DNA of 64,000 bases from Alternaria dauci (lineage: Eukaryota > Ascomycota > Dothideomycetes > Pleosporales > Pleosporaceae). Below the pieces are notes generated by a model. It was not told the origin of the DNA. It saw only the letters and a program-made list of their open reading frames with translations, and did no database searches. Each line of letters begins with the position of its first letter. The first letter of the stretch is position 1. Positions 21,989 through 33,472 of the stretch are shown here, in pieces. Where the stretch lies: contig NC_091275.1 in NCBI RefSeq assembly GCF_042100115.1, positions 1,178,001 to 1,242,000 of the forward strand. The letters run 5' to 3'. Both the position numbers and the translations under genes were made by a program.

Positions 21989-23155
21989 TCACTCGTCTTC
22001 ATCTGAACCATGCTGCTCGTCGAAAAGTTTCTGACCTTTCTCCAGAAACGCCTCGTCATCCTTCTCATCGTCCTCTAGCCCCGCCAGCACCGCAGTCTTC
22101 CTATACGCCAACGACTTGACCACGCTCTCCTTGAACAACTTTGTGGTATTTCTGTAGGCTGGATTCTTCTTGGGAAAGTAAGGGAGGCACGCCAGATCCT
22201 TTGGCGTCAAAGCGTACTTGTTCTTACATTCGGTTTGGTTGATAGCATCGGACGGCTCTTCGGCGAGTTTTCCGTCCTCGTTGATGGAGTTTGCGGATAG
22301 ATAGGCTGCCCATTTCTGCTTTGGCGTCTTCTCGTTTTTTGGTTTCTCGGTTTTGGCTGGTTTATCTTGCTTGTTTGGTTTCTTGGTCTTGGCTGGCTTG
22401 TCTGCTTTCTCATCTATTGCCGTGTCCTTTACTTTAGTTTCAGTGCTCACAGGCTTCTTCTCTTCTACATCGACATCGTCTTTGTGCTCCTCAGTCCACA
22501 GCTCCTCGCCCTTCTTAATAATGTCCTCGTCGTCTCCCTGCACACCCTCCAACACACCCATCTTCCTAAACGCCAACTCCCTCACGTCATCCTCGAGGAA
22601 CAACTTCATCATACCCGGGTACAACGGGTTCTTCTTCTCGAACCGCAGCAGCGAATTCAATTCCTCCTTCTTGACTCCATATTTCTTGAGCGCATCCGTC
22701 TGAGTGATACTCTCGTCCTTGCCCGGCTCTTCCTCTAGCAACTCGCCCTCGACGTTGTGGGACGAGAGCCAATCTTGCCAAGCTTTCTTGTGCGCAGCTT
22801 TGTCGGCTTTTGCTTGCTTCTCCTGTGCTTCTGCGGCGAGTGTTGCGGGGTCTTTCTTTTGGCGTTTGGGCTTGTGCGCTGTCGAGGTTGTCGTGGCATC
22901 ATTATCGTTGGCGGAGACGTCGTCGTTGTCGTCGTCAGACTGTGCAGCGCGCTTCTTGGTGACTTGCTTGGGCGCAGCCGTCTTCGTTGTCCCGGCTGCC
23001 TTTGATGTCTTCTTGGTGGTGGTCGTGCCTTCCTTGGAGTGCACTGTTTTCGTTTGCCTCTTGGCTCTTTTCTTCTTGTCCTCGAAATCTGAGCCTTCTG
23101 ATGCAGAGGTGTACTTGACCTCCTTGGTTGCGCGACCGGATCTACGCGTTGACAT
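21989..23155 (-). CDS. Nuclear-type protein with two XPA C-terminal-like repeats
   Basis: Single frame, 388 codons. Residues 1-120 are Lys/Ser/Thr-rich with several basic nuclear-localisation-like clusters. Two homologous units follow, about 125-226 and 281-384. Each starts with a Trp-containing helix (KAWQDWLSSHNVEGELLEEE; KWAAYLSANSINEDGKLAEE), continues T(D/E)-X-(K)KYG/A...L..L....KKNP.Y....KLF.E..V..LA.RK..VL.G, and ends in an acidic helix (GEELWTEEH; GQKLFDEQH). The middle of each unit resembles the C-terminal DNA-binding part of XPA/Rad14 (TEAK..Y.L...DL...KNP...MKLYL), so DNA binding is a reasonable inference. No zinc finger is present, so it is not Rad14 itself. A Lys/Pro/Thr linker (KPAKTKKPNKQDKPAKTEKP) separates the repeats. 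It is convergent with the channel gene, 141 bp apart. Confidence 0.7.
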   Translation of the reverse strand: MSTRRSGRATKEVKYTSASEGSDFEDKKKRAKRQTKTVHSKEGTTTTKKTSKAAGTTKTAAPKQVTKKRAAQSDDDNDDVSANDNDATTTSTAHKPKRQKKDPATLAAEAQEKQAKADKAAHKKAWQDWLSSHNVEGELLEEEPGKDESITQTDALKKYGVKKEELNSLLRFEKKNPLYPGMMKLFLEDDVRELAFRKMGVLEGVQGDDEDIIKKGEELWTEEHKDDVDVEEKKPVSTETKVKDTAIDEKADKPAKTKKPNKQDKPAKTEKPKNEKTPKQKWAAYLSANSINEDGKLAEEPSDAINQTECKNKYALTPKDLACLPYFPKKNPAYRNTTKLFKESVVKSLAYRKTAVLAGLEDDEKDDEAFLEKGQKLFDEQHGSDEDE

Positions 23156-23775
23156 GATTGGAGCTGGGATGCTGTGTTCTTTCTTGTCGATACGAGGACT
23201 GCACGCAAGTGAGTAGTCGCCAGATCAGACACCGCTGCTATCGAGGGATTTCGTCAAGGTGAACAACACGAACGTCGTCCCTATTCTACAAAACAAGAAA
23301 TCCAAGGAACTGCTTCGATTATATAGCGACTCCTTATCTAATTTCTCATGCTCTACAACAGGAAAGTACAAAGCAGGTTTCATGTTGCAGTGCTCCTGCC
23401 GGATTAGATTGGGCAAGTTCGTTCAAAGGAACGCTTGGGCGTACGCACGTGCAAGGGGGTTGTAAGATTGGGCTGCGTCATTGCGGCAATCGCGGTGCGA
23501 AAACCATGTTTTGGTTGCCGTAATTTCCATAATCTATCTAACTGGCGGAGACGAGTCTTGGCTTCGTGGATAGGGACCTGTTGGCATTGGTTTCTCTTCA
23601 GAGCTGTGTTCCTCACGTTTGGTGTATATCGGCATTCACAACATGTTGGCGTCAGGCGGCCTGGAATTGATATCGGCACGCATCTGGCAAAAGAATTGCT
23701 GTTCTTTCTAGTACATTCACAGAAGAGGTAGAAGCAGTATGAGATGTACATGAACAATGCGGCACATTTTCCCAA
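23156..23775. other. Intergenic, nothing recognised
   Basis: About 0.6 kb: promoter of the XPA-like repeat gene and 3' flank of the GMC oxidoreductase gene, both on the reverse strand. No coding or RNA feature supported. Confidence 0.55.
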
Positions 23776-26019
23776 CTACTCCACAGAGGGACTGTCCACT
23801 CTCTCCACAACGTCCATGCCATCTCCGCCCCCGATCCTCACACCCTTGATCAGATCTGCCGCTTTCTCCGCAACGGCGTACACCAGACTAACGATATTGC
23901 CCTGTACGTGCGTCGGAAAGATACTTGCGTCCACCACCCTCAGCCCATCTACACCATGAACTCTGAGCTCCTCGTCCACAACGCCACCCTTCTCCTTGGG
24001 CAACATGGCACAAGTACCAACAGGGTGATACTCTGTCACAGTGTTGTTCTGCACAAGATCCTTGGCTTCTTCCAACGTTTTAGGGAGCGATTTAAAGTTT
24101 TTGGACAATATGATGTTGCCGTCAGGGTCTCGGCGGAAGACCGAGGCAAGGGGCTCAACAGATGTGAGATAGACGCAATGAAGGATGCCGCGAGCCATCA
24201 TGTCGAGATCGAGGGGGTGCGAGAAGTAAGCTGGGTCAATTGCTGGGTGCGTGGTTGGGTCGGAGTTTTTGACGTGAACGGTACCACGGGATAGGGAACG
24301 CGTGCTGCATGCGCCAAGTGAACACCACATGCCTTCTTCGTCTAAAGGAAATAGCTTGCTTGCGTCATCTGGACGATGTGGTTGAAAACCAGTGGGTAGC
24401 ATGACAAGTTGGCAGACTGCCTCCTTGGGATCGAGGAGTTGGCGCGCAAGTATGGGATCGCGACCTGCAGGGTCGGCGTCCGGATGCTTGCTTGAGAAGT
24501 CTTGAAGGAGCGATTGGATGTGAGACTCGGCATTGGGAAAGTCGGGCTCGATCTTTGACAGAGAAGCGAACCCTGTCGTGGTAGGCGGTCCTGCAAAAGG
24601 GCCGGTTTTGTGGTTGATGTACCTGAAGATTAGGGTACGAAGTCAGTATCTGTCTCACATGTAGCTTGTACAGAGATAGTACGTACGCTTCCAGGGCTTG
24701 TTGCATGACGGCTGGGTCCTTGAAAGCTTCGGCGGTTGGGTATTCGTCTTTGACACCCTGATGGAGCTTAGTATTTCGGAACATGGCGATGGTCATGTAG
24801 TCACTTACTAATACAAAACCACTCGCTGTATGATCACACAAGTTCTCTCCAACGCCTGGAAGATCCACTATAGTCTCGATACCAGCCTTGCCAAGTACAT
24901 CAGGCGATCCGATGCCGGAAAGCTCAAGAAGCTGCGGTGAGTTGATGGTCCCTCCACAGACAATGACTTCTTTGTGCGCCTTCATCATGTGTGTAGTGCC
25001 ATCGACGGTGAAGTGGACGCCTGTAGCCTTGATTTGTTCAGCCGTTTTCTCAAGCTCGACCTTGGAGACCAACGCATGAGTTATAAGAGTCATGTTTGGC
25101 CTATCGGCGTTGGGCTCGTAGTATTCGCGCGCAGCGTAGCTTCGCCTGTTGTGCTCGGGGTCAACAGTGCTGAGTTGATTGAAGCCGCCGATGGCTGAGC
25201 CAGTACGAGGATCTTTTGCGGGGGAATATCCAGCGTTGACTATGGTCTTGGGCCACACATTCTGAGCCCAGCTGACGTCAGTTCTCGGGAAGGAGATCTG
25301 GTTTCATCAATAAAATATCCGGGTTAGGCAACGTAGGTTACTAACATGGATTGGACCAGAGGTGCCACGAAGTGACTTGTCAAGGTACTTGTCGTCGACA
25401 CCCCTGCCTAAGGTCTCTGATGCGGAGTGATATGTCTCGAATTTTCGATAGTAAGGCTTCATATCGTCAAATGACCAGCCTTTGTTTCCAAGCTCTCCCC
25501 AGTTGTCCAGATCCTGTTTGGAAGCCATACTGCGCAGAATTCAACATGTGCGGTACGGGCGGTTGAAGATGGGGGGGTAGGGCTTACCTGAACATATTGT
25601 AATTGACAGCGCTGCTGCCACCGAGAACTTTCCCACGAACCCAGCCATGTACACGGCCAGCCGTACCCTCCTAGCAAGAACGTTAGGTCAGATCAGTCGC
25701 AACTACGTCAGAAACGTACTTGTGGAACAGTTTTGTAGTCCCAGTCGTATTGGGGCTTGCCCCAGAGCTGGGTGAACATGTTTGGTGCATCGATCAACAG
25801 GTCGTTCAGTCCGTTACCGCCAGCCTCCAGGACAGCAACCGTAACGTTAGGATCCTCTGTGAGGCGGGCGGCGATGACCAGACCTGCCGTGCCCCCTCCA
25901 CAGACGATGTAGTCTGAACATGTCAAACAGTTAGTGATGCAGTATCAGGATCAGACTTGCTGCAGCGATATGAGTTTCTACGTACCATACGACTTGCTTG
26001 TGAGTTCCTCGAGAGACAT
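23776..26019 (-). CDS. GMC (glucose-methanol-choline) family FAD oxidoreductase
   Basis: Seven exons on the reverse strand: 26019-25986, 25913-25720, 25670-25588, 25529-25346, 25297-24809, 24757-24687, 24622-23776; 633 residues. All introns are 48-72 bp with GT..AG ends; 24808-24758 is in frame and stop-free, the others are needed to keep the frame. The FAD-binding fold opens at residue 12 (DYIVCGGGTAGLVIAARL), followed by VAVLEAGG; the GMC signature regions VRGKVLGGSSAVNYNMF and CGGTINSPQLLELSGIG are present. The C-terminal catalytic region has TEYHPVGTCAM, with the active-site His, and HVQGNIVSLVYAVAEKAADL. There is no signal peptide, so it is probably intracellular. Substrate is unknown; alcohol, aldehyde or choline-like oxidation is the family range. 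No biosynthetic cluster surrounds it. Confidence 0.9.
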
Positions 26020-27063
26020 TTTGGATCAATATTCTGGGTTTTCGGTATGGGAACAATCGATGTAGGAAAGCACGTAAGATATATATATGTTTGCCAAGGA
26101 CATTGCTGAAGCCGCATTCTACAAAGAGCGCGCTCCCCGAAGCTCCAGAGTGCAAGTCTAGGACCATCAGGTGCGCGGGGTTACATGCTCCCATCAAGTC
26201 TACTCGTTCGTTTGTGCCAGCAGAGCCAATCCCTTGATTCTCCATCCGCCCCATAATCTAGTTTGAGTACCATATCCGTGAGATGTTCCAGTCGCTAGTC
26301 GGATCCGGCTTGGTACAAGCGGTTTGGTACAGGCCAGAACATCGGTCAGCGGGCTGGCAGTGCTGACTCTGGGCATTCAGGCAGTACTACTCGGGGACTC
26401 GATAGGACTCCAACTTGCTAAGCTGCATGATCCTTCGTGGTAGTCTTGGATGATACTCTAGACTACAAGGGGCTTACTGATAGCATTCGTCCTGTCAATC
26501 TCAGCCTTCAGAGTTGGAAAGCCGTGCTGGCGTGAGAAGTAGTTTAGAGCTGGAGACTAGCTTGGGGAGCAGCTGAAGCAGCCCTGGAGTCCTAGGCTCT
26601 TAGTCAAAATGCTTTAGTCATGGAGTGCCATTGAACTGTGGGGTAAATGCTCGTAGTGTCTTGTGCGGGTCCGTCGACGAAGAGTGGTCATCAGAGGCTT
26701 TGTAAGATGGCCGTTGCCCTGCAGCAGCCAGCAGGCCTCGTAAATGCAAGGCGTCAGCACATACGCCCGGATTCTGTCAGAAGGCGGGCAGCGTGCGCCA
26801 AGCCTGGAGCCGGAAGAAGAAGTGTTCTAAACATGGATCTCTTGGCGCTGGTATGATAGAGATGATGGCGAGCAAAGCTGTCGTCATATCGAGGGGGAGG
26901 GAAGGGGTGAGGGGGGCAGCGGTGTCCGGAACGACGAGTTGGTTCGGCGGGGGCTAGTTAGCTGCACAGACGCTCAGGCTGCAGACGATCCACCAAAAAG
27001 TTTCTGGGTAGAGCTTGCAACTTTGCACTCTGCGACAACGACATTGTGCGAAACCGCCCGGCC
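26020..27063. other. Intergenic between divergent genes
   Basis: About 1 kb between the divergently transcribed GMC oxidoreductase and IPI3 genes, presumably holding both promoters. Short frames are not supported. G-rich DNA lies at about 26890-26950. Confidence 0.55.
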
Positions 27064-28784
27064 ATGCTCACCGAACAATTCGTCGCCGCCATTTCGGCAT
27101 CGACAAAGCCCAACACGGGCGTCACAAAAGACGCGGGCATCTTCATCCACGAGTTCCAGCCACTCGTCGCCCAGCGGCATGCCTTGAAGAAGAGCGCGAG
27201 TGCGCCAAACGGCATAGCTGTGAGCGCCTCACACGTCTTCGCCGCGCAGTCGGACAAGGCCATTGTGCACGTGTACAGCAGGGACAAGGGCAACCAGGAG
27301 GCCCTCGTCCCCTTCCCGGAGAGGATCCACAGCATCGCACTCGCAGCCCACGACAGCGTGCTGCTGCTGGGGACCGAGAGCGGGCGCATATTGGCGTGGG
27401 AGGTCAGTCTCGAGTCTGCAACAGCCCTGGCAGTCGGCGCCCTTTCTAACACATGCACCAGGTCTGCTCGGGCCGTCTCGTCTCTACGTCCACGGCGCAT
27501 CTCCAGCCAGTCACGAGCATTGTTGTCGACCCATCCTCCAACTTCTTCCTCTCGGGCTCCTCCGATGCTATGATTCACGTATGGCCACTGGCCTCGATAC
27601 TGTCCTTCTCTCCCGACGCCCCGCGCTCGCCCATGCACACCCTCTCTACCCACCGCGGGCCCATATCCTCCATCGCCTGCGGGCACAGCGCGAGCACGGC
27701 CAACATTGCCGTGTCAATATCAGCGGACAAGTCTGCCATAGTCTGGGACTACCACAACGGACAAGCACTGAGGACATATCTACTGCCCGAGATACCTACC
27801 GCCGTCACCCTCGACCCTGCAGATCGGGCATTCTACGTGGCTTACGCCGATGGCAGCTTACAGACCATTGACTTCTACGATGATGTGCAGAAGACTACTT
27901 CAATAGACCTTGTTCGGGATAGCGCCTCGTCTCATCGTCCGATACAACCGTCACCGAAGAGCCGCTTCAGTGCAGACTCGCAGAAGCTTGGTGGAGCCCT
28001 CAGTCTGACCCTTAGCTGGGATGGCACTTCACTCCTTTCGGGCCATGCCAGCGGCAAGATAGCACTTTGGGACATCGCAAAGGCAAACTATCTTTCGACT
28101 CCTGCTAATCTTCCAGGTCCCGTGTCAAATCTCCGATTCCTCCCACCCACTGGCTTCCCCAACGCAGCGGAACCCGCCTTCAAGATCCCAACCATTGTCA
28201 AGCCAAAGCAAGATGCAGGACTCACGAGCAGCGCAAATGGCCTGGTTCCGCCAAATTACACCCTGAACCTCCAGCTGAATGGGCGGTTGCCTAGTCACCA
28301 CGTTTCTGCTACTGAGACGCAATCTGTGGGGACAAGTGCATTCGAAGAGGCCCTCACACACCCCAGTTTCCCCGCCAGCATGCTAGAGGAGAGCTTAGCT
28401 GAGCTAGACTCCTGGGTTGCTCAGCCAAAGGGTGGTGCTGCCCCGACGGCCGACTTTATGGCACTGGATGATAGTAGCATGAACGTGTCTGATGCATCAG
28501 GCAATGCCCAGCAGGCCGAAGTCAAAGAACTGAAGAGACAGCTTGCGAGCTTACAACGCATCCAAAAGGTTACTTTCGCACAGCTTTCAGAGCTACGGGA
28601 AGAGAAGGACTATTTCATGGGCCAAGAAAAGAAGAGGGCAGAACGTGCCAAAGCGCGAGCAAAAAAGAGGCTTACCAACGGCGGAAACCGCAACCATACC
28701 AACGGGGACGTGGAGATGAACGACGGCACAGACGCCACTTCCGGGCCCGATTCAGATGGCACCGATGCTGCCGACGAAGCCTGA
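27064..28784 (+). CDS. IPI3: Pre-rRNA processing WD40 protein Ipi3 (Rix1 complex)
   Basis: Exons 27064-27402 and 27462-28784 give 553 residues; the 59-bp intron has GTCAGT, CTAAC and CAG and joins ILAWE to VCSGRLVSTSTAHLQPVTSI in frame. The start MLTEQFVAAI is preferred over an ATG 18 bases upstream because it matches family N termini. WD40 repeats fill about residues 40-300 (FFLSGSSDAMIHVWPL, VSISADKSAIVWDYHNG, SLLSGHASGKIALWDIAK). The C terminus has a helical, Lys-rich coiled coil (VKELKRQLASLQRIQKVTFA) and an acidic tail. Ipi3 works with Rix1 and Ipi1 in the nucleus on ITS2 processing and late 60S maturation, and in replication licensing in some yeasts. Identification rests on architecture and remembered sequence. 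Confidence 0.85.
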
Positions 28785-31540
28785 AACCGACAACGACAGA
28801 ACTGCATACAAAGGCGATGATGCGAAATTGGTTTCTCCGCGATAAGGCGGCCCCTGCAGCATAGTCGGAACAGATGCTGTACGTACCTGTAACGAGTATC
28901 TTGGCGTCACCATTGCACCGAATCTGGACGTATAGTGTGTACACGCGTCTAGTCTCTTCTTCGTCTAGTAGCTATCCCACAATATGGCCAAGGACTCAAA
29001 GCCTGGTCAATACCAGATAAGAGACGCTCCGTCTCGATACCGCCACCCACGTTTCCCAGCCGGAAAATTCCAAAGATGCCCGTTTCAGACCATCAAGACC
29101 AACCTCTGTATTCAACGCACTAGTTCCATTATCGCAAAGACCACAACACGCCTGCTCAGACTCATCGAACACATAGCCAAGCCCAGTTCAAGCCGACATG
29201 GCACAGAGCGGGGTAGCTTATGCAGCTTTTTCCTCGCAACTGTACGACTACTGACGAACTTTACTGCGCTGCCCAAGCACGATGCCGTGTCTTGCATGTC
29301 ACGCTTGGATCAACGTCAGCTGCACTGCGGGATAAAAGGCCAAATATAGAGACTGCTGCCGGTTTTTGATCACGCAGCTCTTCAACCCGTCCTGTTGTGC
29401 TACTATTTGGCTTACGCCGCAGGTTTAGGCTCCATGCTATGATACTTTGCTGATGAAAACTGTGCGGAGGAAGTTGGAGACGGCGTAACTTGCTGCAGTG
29501 GGACATGACACCAACATCGATCAGCAACTGTAAGAGCCCGCACCCACTCGGCATGAGCAGCAAGCTTCACTTATGGTGGGCGAAACAGACTGAAGCTTAA
29601 GGCATGTCTCGAGCGGTGTGAGTAGACTCGCATATGTGCGACCTCGCTCGGCCCTATAACGGCCGTTCTGCTATAGGTAGTGTGGAGCGTTGTTCCTTGC
29701 TGCACACCTGACTCGCAAGGGGAGAACCGAGACTATCGGACTACCACCCCCGATCCTGCGAACAGCCGTTCGAAGATGCTGCCAATGCAATCCTGATTTG
29801 TTCAACAAACCACACCTGCCCTCCCGAATAATGGGGGAGAGTGTACGGGAAAGACGGTGGACGAATAATTTATTGTGCTGCCATGTCCCTATCCCCTGTA
29901 AATGCTGTACATCACACAACAAAGGAAAAAAAAAAATCTGATCAGCACTACGTAGCTTGAGTGCCGTGAGGTGAAGCGAACTGCGTATGTCGTATATGCC
30001 CCACCTCTTCCGCCCCCCCGAAATCGTAAACATGATCATCTCCGTTAGCCTCGCTAACCATCTTGATCTTGCAAGCCTCCAGCCTTGCTCTCTTCCCGTC
30101 TCACTGACCCCTCCATGCTGCACTCCCATACGTATCCGTCCCATGAGAAGAAAAAAGCAAAAGTCGTGTAGAGTGACCGTAAGTAAGCGTATGCGCGAGA
30201 TTGTCGATTCGCTAGCCCAGCATCGGGCAAGGCGCGTTACGCCATCCCTGCTCGCACATGCATAATGGTTCGAGGCCACGCAACTACCATCACACCTTTT
30301 TGCGATGCTTAGGATCAGAGTGCTTGCTGTAGGCGATCGTCCGATGGATGGAGAATTTATCCGCCGATCTTATAACCCGGGTTTTTGACAAAGTGTAACG
30401 TGGGGGCCAGTTGGGAAGGGAATACTTGGAGGCCTCAGAGTGTCGTTAATGACGGCTGTTTCTGTGGTTTCAATGCCTGAGATCTGGAAAGGTAAAACAA
30501 AGCGCTCTCTTATATGAGCTTCTCGTTTTGCCTGTCCTGTTCCTGTCGGATGCAACGGGGTCTAAACGGCGACATTCATGACATGAACGCGTCACTGGTA
30601 CATCACTTGATGTGCTTCAGCAAGCCAGATACCTGGGTTTAAATTGCTTTATTTTTTGACGGTCTATCCCGTTCATCCTGTCCATCATGCTACTATCCGC
30701 GACAAGACTGCCTGTTTGCGGTAACAAAGGCGCCTTAGCCTCGGCTATAGCTCCTCCGTGTAATAACTGGAACATGGACCCCTGCATGCCACCAGTCTGT
30801 GATATATCCTGTTCCACACAAGCCGAGGTACATGTTGAGAACGTAGGATTATGAACGAGGGTACCTGTAAAAGGCTGGCAGCCTGTCGTGGGGACCAAGA
30901 GTTTGAGTGATGAGTGCGCATGGCGTCCATGTCGCAGTCTCGTGTTTCTTCCAGTGTAACGGGGGCGTGGACTTTAGACTGACAGAGAGGCCCGCGCATA
31001 CCGAATAGTGTTTTGTATTAAAGTGAGAGAGAAAGTGTATGATTAAACATGTCCAGGGGATGAGTGATCGCTAATAATGCCATTGGAGAAAAGAACGGAG
31101 AAAAACCCAATATAGATGTTCAACTCTAAGGTCGATCACCCTGAGGCAGATAGTCTTTGGTATTCGTCACGGTCGTGGGTCCTTGCGGGGCTGGCTTGTA
31201 AGGAAGAAAAACAGTACAGCACCCCGCCCCCCTTTTGACGAAAATGGATTGTGGATGAATGCTAGGTTGGAATCATTTGCGTGTGGCTAGATAGCCCGAA
31301 TGGGGACACTAAAAGCACCATCGCTTTTGCGTGTGTGAGGGTGGTGGAGCGATATTCCGAAAATGGTTAACACTGGGATCGGTCTTCATTCGTCGTTAAG
31401 GTGCTAAGGCCGTGGAGAGTATGATGCAGGATGCCAGAAAGCAGGGCAAGCTCGATGAACGCCACGCTAGTAGTCGCTAAGATATTGGGAAAAGGCCACC
31501 AGGAGAGCGCGTGTGTCGAATTCAAGTAAAAGAAAGGCGT
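28785..31540. other. Long intergenic region, nothing recognised
   Basis: About 2.75 kb between the convergent 3' ends of IPI3 and the otubain gene. Small frames (for example 121 codons at 28984-29349 and 202 codons on the reverse strand at 29671-30279) lack domains, plausible introns and protein-like composition. A run of A at about 29926-29936 is present. I see no tRNA. Confidence 0.55.
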
Positions 31541-33472
31541 TCAGGATGAGTGTGACTTGTGCCGACCTTTGTTGCCCGTGGAGTATTCGCCGTCCGGACA
31601 CCACTGCTCGGGTTCAAAGTCAGGGTTCATGAAGTGCGCGGTGTTGAAGTGCGAACTTGAGCAAGTTAGTAAACGTCAAACACGTTATCGGGCCGATACC
31701 TACTTGCGGAAGATGGACGTCTGGAACGGCTGCACTTGCATTGAGGAGCCATAACCCGGTTCTAGCTCGTACATTGAAGGTCGGAAAAGACCACCCCTCT
31801 CAACGCCCATAGGGGCCGCTCGCTCGATGCTCACGGGTGGCGGTGGAGGATGTATTGGTAGTGTTACAGGAGGTTGGTCGAGGTGTATGTTGTGATGATT
31901 CGGCGGGTTGTACTGGCTTGGGTTGCTAGAATGGATTGGTGTAACGAAGTCCAAGTGGGAACTGGTAACCGGTGTTACAGGCGTTGGCGTCGGAGCATAT
32001 GGTTGAACAGGCGTGACTTGAGGAAGGGAGGCAGGACTGGGGCTGAAGTCGTACGGAAGCGAGGGCCACCGCTGGCCTAGTCCAACACCAGAGGGATACA
32101 TTCCTGGGATCATGTTCATGACGTCGCCGACATTTGTTGCAGTCGGTATGAATTCGTCAGTGTAGTTGGCTAGGGCGACATGGAGTGGTTGTTGTTGGGG
32201 AACAGGCTGATGCTGGATCTGGGGTACGTCTCCAGCCTTGTACAGGATGTCGTAGTGGCCACTGGAGAGGATTAGTAGGCAGAAGCAGTGTCTAATGCAA
32301 GGCAAACTTACGGCCTGTAAAGTAGTCTCAGCATAGGGGCGCCGGCAATAGGACGATGGTGCGCGTCTGTTGGTTCTGCATAGAAGCTACGGTTGATCTC
32401 TTCGCCTGGTGAGCGGTCCAAGTACCACACTTCGAGACCGAATCCAGCAGGCTTGATCAGCGCTTCAGCAAGGGCAGCAATGCCAACATTGTCAGCTTCA
32501 CACTGAGTGGGCTCAATGTAGTTGGAACAATATGCTTTGACGTCGCCGTTGTCCACAAAATGCATAAAGTCTTCTGCGTGCGTCTGCACCCAAGCACTGG
32601 CTAGGAGCTGGTACGGGGTTAGCGTCAGGAAAAGCTAAAGATACAGAGTACTAGCCTTGACGTAGGTGATGATTGCCATGGACTCATTCATGTCGTTGAA
32701 AGTACGGAGAAGAACATGTTCGGCTTGGCCGTCCATGTTGCGCCGCGAGTTGGCAAGCTTGTCAAGAAGCTCGAATGCCTCTTCGGCAAAGTCAATCCAG
32801 ATGTCGCGCGAATAACCAATGTTCGCGAGCATGTTGCCCAGCGAGTCGAGGCGGCCTTTTTCGTGGTCCAGCTTGGTTACGTTGCCCACACGTAGCAAGG
32901 CTTCAAAATAAGTGAAGGCGATTGCTGTTTCTATTAGCACCAGCGAATGGAACAGCACCAAAAGAAGGTGATGGTCACTCACCCCGCCATCCGCAGTGGC
33001 CATCGCCACGGCAGGTGCGAAAGAAGGCATACTTGGCTGGCAGCGCAGCCGTTTTGACTTGGAAGACGGGATCTGCGGCAGCATACTCAGTCGTGATGGC
33101 AGCGCTGCTTTGGCGTTCTCCAACGAGTGGGCCCTTGGGCGGTCAGCGCGCTTCGGCGGATATGGTCGCAAGCAGACTCACAGTAGCCTCAGGCTCGTAC
33201 TCGCTCGACAGCTTTTGCAGATGGGCGTACTCGTCGTCGGAGGGATACGCGGCCATGTTGAGGTGGGGGTTGCGATGCTGTTGGCCTGGGTGGTGGTGGC
33301 CAGTGTGGTGATTATAGCTCCCGGCAGCAAGGACCGGCGCGCGGATAGCAAACGCTAATCCGCCTTGGTAGTGGTTCTGAGCCGGAACTCCATAGTAGCC
33401 CTGGTATAGGTGCGCATGTGGATGATGCTGGCCCTGAGGGCGATAGCCCGTCAACACCGGCTGTCTGCTCAT
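31541..33472 (-). CDS. Otubain-family deubiquitinase (peptidase C65)
   Basis: Six exons on the reverse strand: 33472-33182, 33133-32983, 32924-32656, 32607-32312, 32261-31704, 31655-31541; 559 residues. The catalytic core has GDGHCGWRAIAFTYFEALL, where Asp141 and Cys144 match the otubain catalytic pair, and GHYDILY with the catalytic His338. Between them lie NMLANIGYSRDIWIDFAEEA and ADNVGIAALAEAL. The N-terminal 60 residues are His/Gly/Gln-rich; a long Pro/Gln/Thr-rich insert (about residues 350-490) follows the core, then a conserved-looking tail (FNTAHFMNPDFEPEQWCPDG). The enzyme removes ubiquitin, classically Lys48-linked chains, in the cytosol. The third intron, 32655-32608, starts with GC rather than GT: it is the only splice that yields YVK-LLASAW, which fits otubains. 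Confidence 0.88.

Noticed and set aside
23776..27063. Biosynthetic gene cluster around the GMC oxidoreductase
   Set aside because: Neighbours are a nuclear repeat protein, a channel and a ribosome-assembly factor. No synthase, transporter or pathway regulator is nearby.
29671..30279. 202-codon reverse-strand frame in the IPI3-otubain gap
   Set aside because: Random-looking composition rich in Arg/Trp/Cys/His, no domain and no supporting intron or exon chain.
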